Source: Myxococcales bacterium (GTDB lineage Bacteria > Myxococcota_A > Polyangia > Polyangiales > Polyangiaceae). From it: a stretch of DNA of 64,000 bases. The stretch spans positions 186,001 through 250,000 of the forward strand of contig JADJCA010000012.1 in NCBI GenBank assembly GCA_016703425.1. The letters run 5' to 3'. This document shows positions 50,928 to 60,319 of the stretch, one piece after another. The translations under genes and the position numbers were made by a program. Every line of letters starts with the position of its first letter. Position 1 is the first letter of the stretch. The notes beneath the pieces are model-generated. The model saw only the letters and a program-made list of their open reading frames with translations, searched no databases and was not told the origin of the DNA.

Positions 50928-52400
50928 TCAGCCGAGGCGTTCGAGCACGGCCGCGACGTTCTCCGGGCTCCGCGTGCACAGCGCGCGGAGCCGCTCACCG
51001 TCGAAGAACGCGACCGTCGAGCCGCTGCGGGCCACCACGGTGACCGAGAGCGGAATCTGGTGGAGCGAGTCGCGGACGCCGAAGAAGGTGTCGGGCGCGA
51101 GCGTGAGCGGCTGCGCTCCTGCGTCACCTTCCGGGTAGAGCGCCACCTCACCGCGCGCCACGAGGAGCGCCACCGCCGGGATCTCGTTGGCCGGTAGCAA
51201 GATGGTCTCCTCGGAGAACGACTCGAGCCGCTGGATGCACGAGAGCATCTCGTCGCGCACCTGCACGTCGAGTTGGGCCATCGACTCGTGCATCGAGAAG
51301 AACGAGTCGATGCGGTGAATCTGCTTGGTCGCCGCGATGCGGTCGGCGAAGACCGTGTCCTTGCCCATGAGGCCTTTGACGGCCGGCGCCGGGAGGGTCC
51401 AGACCTCGCTTACGCGCTCCGCGCGCAAGGTCGCCGTGCAGTGCGGATCGATGGCGAGCACGCTCGATTCACCGAGGAGCCAGCCAGGAAAGCAGCACCG
51501 CACGAGCCACGACCCACCGGAGGGTTTCTCGAGGTAAACGCCGATGAGGCCGCTCTTCACGATGAAGATGTTCTCGGAAGGGTCACCTTCGACGACGAGG
51601 ATCTCGCCGGGGCCAAGCGTTCGAAGCGTCGTGGCGGCCGAGAGCTCGCGGCGGTGATCGTCGCCGAGGTCGCTGAGGCTTCGGCAATCGAACAGGTTTG
51701 CGAGCGGCCTCAGCCGCATGCGGCACTGTTCGAGGAGCGTGTAGATGCGCGAGCCCGGGAACGCCTCTTTGCCCAAGAGCTCGAGGGCGAGCGCCGCGGC
51801 GTCTTCCAGCGAAGGCAAGTCGAAGCGATCGCCAAACTCCCGCGCTGCCGCCTCTGCGTAGTTCGTCGCGAGCTTGGTTTCGCCGAGCGCGCGCTCGACC
51901 TTCGCCATGCGAAGGAGCGTTTCGCCGCGATGCATCGGATCGCTCAGGAGGTGCGGGAGGAGCTCGCGCGCTTTTTGCAGCGACGCCGGGTCGCCCGCCT
52001 TCACGAGGGCGCCGGCGCGATCGGCGAGATCCTCCGTGGACTCGAGCGCCGATAGGCCGACGTCGTCGTCGTCGTCGCCTCCACCGGAGTCGTCGACGGT
52101 GAACCCCGCGAGCTCGGGAATGACGGCTGGCGCCGTGAGCGACGCGCGCTGACGCTCGTCGGCGGTCCGCACGGCGGTGACGATGTCGTCGGGCCCCAAG
52201 AGGGGCCGGATGACGCCTTCCTCGTCGACGTGGAGGTCCGCCACATGGATGTCGCCGCTCGGCGCCGCAAGCACGACGGTGACGGCCCAGGCGTCACCGG
52301 CGACGCGCCTCACGCGCCGCACGTCGCGCACCTCGAGCAGCTTCCCGAATTCCCCGCGCAAGTAGGCGGCGATGTTCTCCCAGACCTCTTCGCGCGTCAC
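50928..52400 (-). CDS. Cyclic-nucleotide-binding-domain protein
   Basis: 490 residues from GTG 52400. The N-terminal ~150 residues include a short beta-rich domain (EFGKLLEVRDVRRVRRVAGD) and an acidic linker; ~110-210 are helical, TPR-like (LLSDPMHRGETLLRMAKVER). A CNB domain follows at about 250-360: LSDLGDDHRRELSAATTLRT, GEILVVEGDPSENIFIVKSG, GWLLGESSVLAIDPHCTATL. A second, weaker CNB-like domain may occupy ~370-490 (VALLVARGEVALYPEGDAGA). No effector domain such as helix-turn-helix is visible, so it may signal through protein contacts. Ligand unknown. Confidence 0.82.
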   Translation of the reverse strand: MTREEVWENIAAYLRGEFGKLLEVRDVRRVRRVAGDAWAVTVVLAAPSGDIHVADLHVDEEGVIRPLLGPDDIVTAVRTADERQRASLTAPAVIPELAGFTVDDSGGGDDDDDVGLSALESTEDLADRAGALVKAGDPASLQKARELLPHLLSDPMHRGETLLRMAKVERALGETKLATNYAEAAAREFGDRFDLPSLEDAAALALELLGKEAFPGSRIYTLLEQCRMRLRPLANLFDCRSLSDLGDDHRRELSAATTLRTLGPGEILVVEGDPSENIFIVKSGLIGVYLEKPSGGSWLVRCCFPGWLLGESSVLAIDPHCTATLRAERVSEVWTLPAPAVKGLMGKDTVFADRIAATKQIHRIDSFFSMHESMAQLDVQVRDEMLSCIQRLESFSEETILLPANEIPAVALLVARGEVALYPEGDAGAQPLTLAPDTFFGVRDSLHQIPLSVTVVARSGSTVAFFDGERLRALCTRSPENVAAVLERLG

Positions 52401-52599
52401 GGGTGGGAGGATATCGCAACCCGGTGCGCGACTGCTCGGCTACCGCACAGAGACTTGCGCACCGCTCGGAAGCTCCCTACCGGTAGCTCTCGCCCCCACA
52501 AATCCGCGACTTCTCCGGGCCTACGAGCAAAAGGCAACTACACTGAACAACCTCCCGGCGAGGCGCGCACGTCGCGTACGTTGGAGAGAACGAGGCTGG

Positions 52600-54042
52600 A
52601 TGGCGAAGGGCCGACGTCAGGTACGGATTCAAGAGGGTGGGGGCATCACGGCGCTCTCGAAGGCAGCGCAGCACATGTTGGGCGCGCGGCCCGGCGTTTG
52701 GTCGCTCGAGGACAGCACGCCCGACGTCCTCCTTCTCCGCCGCGCAGAAGGTCCGCTCGCCGACGCCGAGCTGCGCCTCGCAGGTCAAATTACGATCGCC
52801 GGCTCGCTCTGCGACGTCCTCGCGTTGATCGGGCAGTCGGGGTGGACCGGCTCCCTCGTTGTCACCAACGATGACGGCACACGTACCGTCGAGTTTGACG
52901 CGGGCCGCGTGACGGGAGCCACGTCGACGGTGCGGCTCGAGCGTTTTGGCGAGCTCGTCTACCGCTTCGGTCTCGCGAGCCACGAACAAATCGACGGAGC
53001 GCGCCGCGCGGCGGCGATCACTGGCACGAGCCTGGCGGAGGCCCTCATCGAGCAGGACGTCGCCGACGAAGAGTCGCTCGCTCCGATCCAGCGGCGTCAC
53101 GCCGAGGAAGTGTTCTTCGCGGTCGTCCGCGCCAAGGGCGGCGCGTTCTACTTCTTTGACCGCAAGATGATCGAAGGAGCCCTCCCGCGACCACACCCGA
53201 CGGCCATCGAGCTTCTCATGGAGGGGGCGCGTCGCATGGACGAGATGCTCTCGTTCCGGCGCCATGTCCCGAGTGAGCGGCACGTCCCCGAGGTGATCGG
53301 CGTCCCGCCGATGGCAGGGGACCTCCAACAGGTGCTCGGCGAGTGCGACGGCAAACGCTCCGTGGCTGACATCGGACGTCGCCTCGGAATTCTCGAATAC
53401 GAGATCACGCAGCTTATGGTCCGCCTCGTCGAAGCGGGGGTCGTGGCCATGCGCGGCCCGCGCCCGCGCGGCCCTGAGGCCATCACCGAGCTCTTCAACG
53501 CCGCGCTCGCCGCGATGCACAGCGCTTGCGATCGCGCTGCCGTGGGCACCGAGCTCCGCGAGGCGCTCGCTCGGTTCGTGTCCGGCGCGCCGACGGTTGC
53601 TACCTTGGTCTCCGGCGCCGGGCCCCAGGATGACGGCACTTTCGTGCCGGCGCGGGTCGCGAAGAACCTCCTCGCCCGCCCAACCAACGAGCCCGTCGCG
53701 CGCCTCGTCAAGAACCTCGAGGAGTACGTCGGCTTTGCGCTCTTCTTGGCGACCTCGCTTTTACCGCGCGAGGACTCGGTGGCCCTGAAGACCGAGGTCG
53801 GCGAGCTGCTCCGTCCGCTTGATCGCGCGAGTCACTCGCTCGTGCCCGCGTCGGCGCCGCCGCGTCGCAAGAGCGCCGCCATCGCCGCGGCCGCGGCCCT
53901 TCGCTCGCCCGATGTGTCGGGCGAGTTTCGCATCAGCTTCTCGATGCCGCCGGGCAAGGTGAACTCGTTGCCGCCGAGCAAGGCCGTCGGTCAGAACACC
54001 GTGCCGCCGCCTTCCTCGAAGGGCAGTCGCGCCCGCCGCTAG
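52600..54042 (+). CDS. DUF4388 (PATAN-like) domain protein
   Basis: 480 residues from ATG 52600, with GAGG 5 bases upstream. Residues ~70-170 match the DUF4388/PATAN domain: LAGQITIAGSLCDVLALIGQ, GWTGSLVVTNDDGTRTVEFD, SLAEALIEQDVADEESLAPI, GGAFYFFDRKMIEGALPRPH. Later, AGDLQQVLGECDGKRSVADI resembles the winged-helix-like C-terminal unit often paired with it. The rest is helical, ending in a Pro/Ser-rich tail. DUF4388 proteins are abundant in Myxococcota and are linked to two-component and polarity signalling. A palindrome CTACCGGTAG (52477-52486) lies upstream. Confidence 0.83.
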   Translation: MAKGRRQVRIQEGGGITALSKAAQHMLGARPGVWSLEDSTPDVLLLRRAEGPLADAELRLAGQITIAGSLCDVLALIGQSGWTGSLVVTNDDGTRTVEFDAGRVTGATSTVRLERFGELVYRFGLASHEQIDGARRAAAITGTSLAEALIEQDVADEESLAPIQRRHAEEVFFAVVRAKGGAFYFFDRKMIEGALPRPHPTAIELLMEGARRMDEMLSFRRHVPSERHVPEVIGVPPMAGDLQQVLGECDGKRSVADIGRRLGILEYEITQLMVRLVEAGVVAMRGPRPRGPEAITELFNAALAAMHSACDRAAVGTELREALARFVSGAPTVATLVSGAGPQDDGTFVPARVAKNLLARPTNEPVARLVKNLEEYVGFALFLATSLLPREDSVALKTEVGELLRPLDRASHSLVPASAPPRRKSAAIAAAAALRSPDVSGEFRISFSMPPGKVNSLPPSKAVGQNTVPPPSSKGSRARR

Positions 54043-54184
54043 ATCGCGCGCTTCAGCGCTGCGCCTGTCATCGTACGGATGCGTCGTGGGGGCGCCGTGA
54101 TCCACGCCCCGCCTCGCGGAGCGCCGTTCGGTGTCATCGCGAGGGGCGTGTGCTGTGGCCCATTGGTTGCTCCCACACGGTGCG

Positions 54185-55747
54185 ATGCGAGCCGTGCTCC
54201 TGATCGCCGCGCTCGCGGCTTGCTCCGATCGCGTCGAAGGGCGGGCGCCGTCGGAGGACGAGGGCCAGGCTGTTTCGGCGAGGCGCGAGGCCGACGTCAC
54301 GCTCGCGAAGGCGCAGTTTGCCGAGGGCGTTCGCGTGACGGAGGTTGCGCTGTACCAGGGCACACGCGTCTCGCTGCTCTTGGGCGGGGAGGCGCCCACG
54401 CGCGCCATGCCCGTCGTCGCCGGGCGCGACGCGCTCTTCCGCGCCTACGTGGCGCCGGACGCGGCCCGCATCGGCACGAGCGTGCGCGGGGAGCTCTACC
54501 TCGTGCGCGAGGGCAAGACGCAGCGCGTCTTTGAGGAGACGTTGCTCCTCGCCGGTCCGTCGCGCGAGGACACGCCCGCGACGACCCTCAACTTCGACGT
54601 CCCCGGCGCGGAGCTCACGCCGGAGACGCGATTCTTGGTGCGCTTGGTCGACGCAGCGGCGCCGGCGCGCCCTGGCGCGACCAAGACCGCCGCGCAGTCT
54701 CCGCTGTCGGGCATTCCCGAACCGCTGCGCGCTGAGCGAGGTGCCGACAAGCTCCGCGTGGTGATCGTGCCCGTCCAATACGGCGCCGACGGATCGAACC
54801 GTCTGCCCGACACGAGCGCTTCAATCGTTGACGCCATTCGAAAGCGGCTCCTCGAGTTTTACCCGGTGCCGGAGGTCGTCGTGACGGTCCGAGAGCCCGT
54901 TCCGTTCTCCGTGCCCATCAGCGGAAGGGGGCCCGGCTGGGACGAGGTGCTCATGACCGTCACGCGCGCGCGCCTCACCGATCGCGTGGCGCCCGACGTC
55001 TACTACTACGGGGCCTTCGCCCCGGCGGCGACCTTGACCGGCTTCTGCACGGGGTCTTGCGTTCTCGGTCTCTCGGGATTCGCCGAGAGCCCCGCCGATA
55101 CGGCGCATCGCGTGAGCGTCGGGGTCCTCTTCCCAACGAGCGAATCCATCGACACTGTTCCCCACGAGCTGGGCCACGGGCATGGCCGCGACCACGCGCC
55201 CTGCGGCCGGGCCGGCGGAGTCGATGCACACTACCCGTATCCCGGCGGCCTCACGGGCAACTGGGGCTACAGCGTTGTCACCAAGGCGCTCCAGCCGCCG
55301 AGCCTCTTTGACCAGATGAGCTACTGCAACCCGGCGTGGCAGAGTGACTACACGTACCGAGGTCTCTTCGAGCGGTTGAGCGCCGTGGCCCGCATCCCCG
55401 CGAGCGCCGCGCCTCTCACGACGGGGCCCGGTGCGGCACGGTTTCGCATGCTCCACGTGTCGGACGGTGCGCTCGCTTGGTATGGCGCGCCCTTCGTCAC
55501 CGATGCGGTCCTCGATGGCGCGAAGGTCCCGGTGGAGTGGCTCGATGACGGGGGGCGCGTCTCTGCCGTGCGGACGGCTCACGCGGTACGCTTCACGGAG
55601 CGCTCGAGCGGCTACCTCCTCGTTCCCTACGACGGCGACGAGGCGTTCGCACGGCTTCGCGTCGCGCGTGGCACTGAGTTGGCGCCCGCTGCCATGCCGT
55701 GGCTCCTGAACGCCGACGCGAAGGCGCGCGAGATCAGCGTGCGCTAG
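54185..55747 (+). CDS. Metzincin-type zinc metallopeptidase lipoprotein
   Basis: 520 residues from ATG 54185. Short signal peptide with lipobox LAAC (Cys13). The zinc motif H327-E-L-G-H331-G-H-G334-R-D-H337 is a complete HExxHxxGxxH metzincin site, followed by the Met-turn candidate DQMSYC. The ~320-residue N-terminal part is beta-rich (VRVTEVALYQGTRVSLLLGG) as in M66-like or enhancin-like surface proteases; AHYPYPGGLTGNWGY follows the site. It probably degrades extracellular or prey proteins. It overlaps the convergent glycoside-hydrolase gene by four bases (stop codons share CTAG). Confidence 0.85.
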   Translation: MRAVLLIAALAACSDRVEGRAPSEDEGQAVSARREADVTLAKAQFAEGVRVTEVALYQGTRVSLLLGGEAPTRAMPVVAGRDALFRAYVAPDAARIGTSVRGELYLVREGKTQRVFEETLLLAGPSREDTPATTLNFDVPGAELTPETRFLVRLVDAAAPARPGATKTAAQSPLSGIPEPLRAERGADKLRVVIVPVQYGADGSNRLPDTSASIVDAIRKRLLEFYPVPEVVVTVREPVPFSVPISGRGPGWDEVLMTVTRARLTDRVAPDVYYYGAFAPAATLTGFCTGSCVLGLSGFAESPADTAHRVSVGVLFPTSESIDTVPHELGHGHGRDHAPCGRAGGVDAHYPYPGGLTGNWGYSVVTKALQPPSLFDQMSYCNPAWQSDYTYRGLFERLSAVARIPASAAPLTTGPGAARFRMLHVSDGALAWYGAPFVTDAVLDGAKVPVEWLDDGGRVSAVRTAHAVRFTERSSGYLLVPYDGDEAFARLRVARGTELAPAAMPWLLNADAKAREISVR

Positions 55748-56949
55748 GGTCGTGCAGCGTTGGCGCTCGCCTTGCCGTCGGCCTTTCTCATGGCCCGGAG
55801 CGCGGCGAACGACTGCTTGTAGGACTGTCCGGGATTCCAGAGGAGGAATCCCGAACCGCCGTGCTCGTCGGAGCTCCTGATCTCTTGGACGATGTAGCCG
55901 GGCGAGAAGGTCGACGACTTCCACGGCATGGCCTGGAGCCATGGTCGCAAGACCGCTCGTCGACCTTTGACCGCGTCAAGCTGCTTCGTGAGGCCGGCCA
56001 TCGCGATGCCCACCAGTTCGGGGTGCGCGCCGGGCTCTTCGAAGCCGTAGAAGCCGGCGTGGTAGTGCGACGGGTAGACCATCGGCGAGAGCACCTCGCA
56101 CTCGCTCGCGAGAAGAACGGGATCTTGCCCCAAACGTTCGATGTCATCGCGTTTGCCGAAGGCGATGACACCGAAGACGTCGAGTGAGAGCGGCACGTCG
56201 TGCGCCATCGTCACTTGGTGCACCTTGCGCACGAAGTCTCGAATGACGGTCGTCTTCGTGAGGCCGCGCTCATCGAGGTGAAAGTCGGCGTTCTTGATGG
56301 CCAGCACCGGATAGCGGACGTAGTCGAGTTGGATCTCGTCGGCGCCAAGCGCGATGGCTTCGCGCACGAGGTCGACGAGGTAACCCTGCACGGCGGCATT
56401 CGACGGATCGAGCCAGCCGAGCGGGTAGGGGCGGCCCGCCTTCGACATCACCGACATGGAGGGCCTGGCCTTGGTCATGAACTCGTCTTCGAAGCAGCTC
56501 ACGCGGACGGCGACGCGGAGGCCTTTCGCTTGGGCCTTCTTGATGGCAGCGGAGAAGTCTTCGATGGGCGCCTGGTTGGTGGCGCCCGTCTCCTTCGCGA
56601 GCGCAACCTGGGAGCGGTAGGTCAGCGTCCCGTCGTAGTCCTTGGCGTCGAGAACGATGGTGTCGAGGCCGTGCACCACCGCGGCGTCGAGGAGCGCGTC
56701 GTAGTCCTTGCGGCTCGCCGTATCGCCGCGCACGTAGAGCCCCGTGGCCTTGGAGGCGGCGCGGATCGCCGACTCGAAGCGGCGGGCGTGGCTGCGGTCG
56801 TCTCTCTTCTGCGCAGCTTTGGTCTCTCCGGCGGAGGTTTCGGCGGCTTCGACCGGCTTTTTTTTCGGCGTCGCGAAGGCGGTGCCGGAGGTGATGCTGG
56901 ACAAGACGCCCAACGAGCAGGCGAGCACGAGGGCGAAGGAAGCGCGCAT
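55744..56949 (-). CDS. Putative glycoside hydrolase (DUF4015/GH13-like TIM barrel)
   Basis: 401 residues from ATG 56949, chosen because it yields a clean signal peptide (RASFALVLACSLGVLSSITS); ATG 56985 is an alternative. The barrel begins at GLYVRGDTASRKDYDALLDA and includes LDTIVLDAKDYDGTLTYRSQ, GLRVAVRVSCFEDEF, PYPLGWLDPSNAAVQGYLVD, ADEIQLDYVRYPVLA, SLDVFGVIAFGK, SPMVYPSHY, and FLLWNPGQSY. The D-x-V-R-Y-P strand end carries the likely acidic catalytic residues. Family members are exported enzymes presumed to act on polysaccharides; substrate unknown. Confidence 0.86.
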   Translation of the reverse strand: MRASFALVLACSLGVLSSITSGTAFATPKKKPVEAAETSAGETKAAQKRDDRSHARRFESAIRAASKATGLYVRGDTASRKDYDALLDAAVVHGLDTIVLDAKDYDGTLTYRSQVALAKETGATNQAPIEDFSAAIKKAQAKGLRVAVRVSCFEDEFMTKARPSMSVMSKAGRPYPLGWLDPSNAAVQGYLVDLVREAIALGADEIQLDYVRYPVLAIKNADFHLDERGLTKTTVIRDFVRKVHQVTMAHDVPLSLDVFGVIAFGKRDDIERLGQDPVLLASECEVLSPMVYPSHYHAGFYGFEEPGAHPELVGIAMAGLTKQLDAVKGRRAVLRPWLQAMPWKSSTFSPGYIVQEIRSSDEHGGSGFLLWNPGQSYKQSFAALRAMRKADGKASANAARP

Positions 56950-57033
56950 CGCCACAGGAGATCGCACTGGCGCCCGTCTCCGCAAGTTCCTGGCTAAGGG
57001 CGGCGACGGCGCCGAGCCCGCCCAAAGGGAACG

Positions 57034-57807
57034 TCAGAAGTAGCCGAGCATGCCGGCCATGATGCCGAAGTGGAAAGCCTTCGAGTCGATCTCGACGGAC
57101 TGCTTGACGGAGCCGAACTGCGTCTCCGATTCGATCTTCCCGCCAATGGGTACGTTGATCACCGGGCCCAGCGTGATGCCGAAGTGCGGGAAGGGCGTGA
57201 TGACAAGCTGCGGATCGAGGTCGATGCTGACGAAGCTGGTCGTCACCGTGCGCGTCCCTTCCGCGTTGTTGTTGTCGCGCACCGTGGCTTTCTCGCTGGC
57301 CGAGTAATACGCAAAGCCGGCCCGCGGCCAGATGGCGAACGTGTCGGAGACGTTGAGGATGTAGCCGACGCGCGGCGCCAAACCCACGATGGTCGTCGTC
57401 GGTGCGTCGACGGAGCGTGTCACGTTGCCGGTCTTTTTCGTTTCTTCTTTGCCGCCGAGCCCGAACGCGAGGGGCACCGACCCGCCGAGGGTCAGGTGCA
57501 TCGACAGCGCGTAGTCGACGCTCACGCGCGGGATGTTGTGAACGAGGTCTCGCGGCCGGTTGCCTCCGAGCAGAACCGATAGCCCGGGGCCCGAGGTGGT
57601 CGTCTCGGTCGTGACGTTGGCGATCGTCTGGCTCGTGGTGACCGAGGCGTACGAGAAGAGCCCCATCAGCCGATCGGCCGAGACGATGATGGAGTCTTGG
57701 CCGAAGGGGCGGCCAGCGGCGGCCTGGGCGCGCGCCTCCTGGGGCAGGGCGACAAGGAGCGCGATCACCGGAAGCGCGGAAAGGACCTTACGCATGAGGG
57801 CCGTCAT
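57034..57807 (-). CDS. Exported beta-barrel-like protein
   Basis: 257 residues from ATG 57807 (ATG 57795 is an alternative). Signal peptide (KVLSALPVIALLVALPQEAR, cleavage after ARAQ). The mature part alternates hydrophobic/polar residues and ends with an aromatic residue (GIMAGMLGYF), as expected for an outer-membrane beta-barrel of about ten strands. Segments like DYALSMHLTLGGSVPLAFGL and GITLGPVINVPIGGKI look like OMP strands. No specific family recognised. Same strand as and 84 bp upstream of the glycoside-hydrolase gene. Confidence 0.78.
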   Translation of the reverse strand: MTALMRKVLSALPVIALLVALPQEARAQAAAGRPFGQDSIIVSADRLMGLFSYASVTTSQTIANVTTETTTSGPGLSVLLGGNRPRDLVHNIPRVSVDYALSMHLTLGGSVPLAFGLGGKEETKKTGNVTRSVDAPTTTIVGLAPRVGYILNVSDTFAIWPRAGFAYYSASEKATVRDNNNAEGTRTVTTSFVSIDLDPQLVITPFPHFGITLGPVINVPIGGKIESETQFGSVKQSVEIDSKAFHFGIMAGMLGYF

Positions 57808-57988
57808 AGCGGACGAAGGCCCCGACCTGCAATTCGACTCGGGCACCGACACCCAAATCGATACAATTGTGTTTGATAACAGCAATTTGCGTTGCTGTTG
57901 CTGCCTGTCGTCCCTGGATCAAAAAGCCAGATCCTTCGCGTCTCACGCCTTTTCAGACCCCCTTGGGTGTGTAACATCATCCCTCAAC

Positions 57989-59059
57989 GTGGTTGCCAAT
58001 CCTACACAGTCCCCCGCGCGGTCGACCTGGGCTCAGTCCTTCGCGCGCCTCGTGGTGGGCACGTTCGCGGTGGCCTTCGCGCCCGCCTTCTTGGTGGGCT
58101 GCTCCGACGCCGGCGACGACGAGTCGACCCGCGAGCAGGCGGTGCGCGGGCGCTGGGAGATTCCTGGCGACGTCCGCGCGACCGGAAGCGCCGCACGCGT
58201 CCACTACGACGATGCGCCGGCCTGGAATCCGAACCGCTGCGCCGGCCACCTCACGGAAGGTGCACAAGACGTCGGCGAGTACCTGATGGCCAAGTTCGGC
58301 CAGGTGAAGTCCATCGGTGGATACGCATGCCGCCAGAACACCGCCAACGGCGGCCGCATGAGCGTCCACGGAACGGGCCGCGCCCTCGACGTGTTCATCC
58401 CGCTCAAGGACGGCCGTGCGAACGCGAACGCCGGCGATCCGGTGGCCAACTGGCTCGTGCAAAACGCCGCTGACATCGGCGTTCAGCTCATCATCTGGAA
58501 CCGCACGTCGTGGATGGCGAACGGCAGCGGCGACCGCCAATACTCAGGACCGCACCCGCACCACGATCACATTCACGTGGAGCTGAACCTCCGCGCGTCC
58601 TCTCGTCAGACGCCGTTCTTCACGGGCCCGCATCCGGCGCCCACGCAGCCCACGCAGGCGTCGGCCGACGCAGGCATGCCGGTGCCCGTCGTGCTCGACG
58701 CCGGCGCCGCTCCGAGCAGTTTGAAGGCGGACGCTGCCGCGCCGCCGGCCGTCACGCCGGACGCCGCTGCCGCCGCGCCGCCGCCCGCGCCCGTCGAACC
58801 CGTGCCTGTCGCGCCCACGATCGTGCCGGAAGAGGAGCACGTGCACGACGACGACGACGGTCCCGGTGAGGAGGATTCGACGGGCCTCGGCGTCCGCGAA
58901 GCCAACAACATCACCGCGGTCGGTGGCGAAGCGGAAGAGGGACAGATTCAGGGCTGCACGGCCGCGCCGGCGCCTGCCAAGGTTCCGACCGCTCCGGCGC
59001 TCGGCATCCTCGTCGGCTTGTCGCTCGTCGTCGCGCGGCGTCGCAGCGGCAAGCGTTGA
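57989..59059 (+). CDS. LAS-peptidase-like protein with MYXO-CTERM tail
   Basis: 356 residues if started at GTG 57989; no ATG gives a reasonable N-terminus. Signal peptide ending in FLVGC suggests lipid modification or a Sec signal. The catalytic domain (about 50-210) has the LAS (M15/extensin-like) zinc pattern: GGRMSVHGTGRALDVFIPL with the H-x6-D pair, and HPHHDHIHVEL with HxH. Such enzymes cleave peptidoglycan cross-bridges, or degrade peptides. A long Ala/Pro linker and acidic HDDDDG stretch precede the C-terminal MYXO-CTERM-like GCTAAPAPAKVP, hydrophobic helix LGILVGLSLVVA and RRR end. Confidence 0.82.
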   Translation: MVANPTQSPARSTWAQSFARLVVGTFAVAFAPAFLVGCSDAGDDESTREQAVRGRWEIPGDVRATGSAARVHYDDAPAWNPNRCAGHLTEGAQDVGEYLMAKFGQVKSIGGYACRQNTANGGRMSVHGTGRALDVFIPLKDGRANANAGDPVANWLVQNAADIGVQLIIWNRTSWMANGSGDRQYSGPHPHHDHIHVELNLRASSRQTPFFTGPHPAPTQPTQASADAGMPVPVVLDAGAAPSSLKADAAAPPAVTPDAAAAAPPPAPVEPVPVAPTIVPEEEHVHDDDDGPGEEDSTGLGVREANNITAVGGEAEEGQIQGCTAAPAPAKVPTAPALGILVGLSLVVARRRSGKR

Positions 59060-59062
59060 CGC

Positions 59063-60107
59063 TCAGTCGAGCCCGGCCACGCTCACGGCGCCGGTCTCGA
59101 CGACCTCGAAGTCGCTCCCATGGAGCTGATCGAGCGCCTTCTTTACGTTTGGCAACGCCTTGGCCCATCCGTCGTTCTGATCGCCGCTCAAGTACCAATT
59201 CGAGCCGTTGTCGGCGAGCAGCATTCCGTACTTCTTCAAGGCGGCGACCAGTGTTGTGCCCTCCGGCGGCGCGGTGATGTTCACGCTGGCCTTGAGCCGC
59301 ACGCGGAGCCCCATCGGCGGAAGGTCCACGTCGGCCTTGCCTGCGGCGTGCGTCGCCGGGTGGATGTAGCCCTGTTGCGTTTGCGACATGGTGAAACGAA
59401 TGGCGTGGCGGATGGTGCCTGAAGCGAGCTCTTCGTAGCGGACGAGCCCGGGCATGATCGGAAGGCCTGCGGCATCGCCCGACGTCCAACCGTCCTTGCG
59501 TAGCGCGTTCGAGCCAAGCTTGAACATCGCACCGTTGGCCGCGCTCCAGCCGCCGCCGGAGGCTTGCGCATCGAAGAGCTCGTAGAGCGTGCAGTTCGAC
59601 GGAGCGCCTGCCGTGTCGAGGAAGAGTACGTGGCGATCGCCGCCGCCTTCCACCTTCGCGTTCGTTGGGATCGGGTAGCAGAAGGCGCCGCCACCGCTCG
59701 GGCAGGCCAAAGGATCGCTCTCGCGCGGACCCCAGCTCGTGGTCCACGTCATGGGCACCGGTGGTGCGCCCGAGCCCACAGAGATGGGGATGCCGTAGCC
59801 CTCGGCCGTCGTGCCCCAGTCGGGGTGGAGCTTCGCCGTCGGCGCCATCTTGGCCATGTATGCCGCGCTCTTCGACGAGACCGGCGCTCCCGACACGTCT
59901 TGGTTCCAAGGATTGTCGTCGGGGAAGATCCTGCAGCCGCTCACGACAGGAGCGTTGCCGGCGACCGGCGCTCCGGTCGTGGGGCCCACCGGCGCCGGGG
60001 CCTTTGGGTGCGCCGCCATCGGCGGACGTCGCGCTGCTGGAGCCTTCGTCACCGCCGCACGCGGCGAGCAGCCCCGCGGCTAGGACCAAGAGGAAGCGAA
60101 CGTTCAT
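59063..60107 (-). pseudogene. Conserved secreted lipoprotein, frameshifted after the signal peptide
   Basis: From ATG 60107 the first ~33 residues form a signal peptide with lipobox LAAC (Cys17) and the mature start GGDEGSSSATSADGGAPK. The frame then changes near 60001-60010 (CACCCAAAGGCCCC), where one base appears extra. The conserved remainder (GCRIFPDDNPWNQDVSGAPV, GDRHVLFLDTAGAPSNCTLY, LYELFDAQASGGGW, DAAGLPIMPGLVRYEELASG, YGMLLADNGSNWYLSG) reads to 59063. That mature part resembles a widespread family of secreted proteins without known function. As given, an intact 329-residue frame from ATG 60052 lacks the signal peptide; sequence error is likely. Confidence 0.78.
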
Positions 60108-60319
60108 CGCAAATCTATATCGCGTTTCCAGGCTGCCTCTGAGTCGGCATGCGGCAATGCAGGTGGCGCGCCTCCGCGCGGCGATAGCCGCGCACATCCG
60201 CCGAGGATCCGAGCGACGCCATGTGGGATGCCCCACGAAGCCGTCGTCGAGCCTTTGCTTTCAACGCGTTGCGGGCAGGCACGAGCGATGCTGAGTGTGG
60301 CCTCGGGGGCCCCACCACC

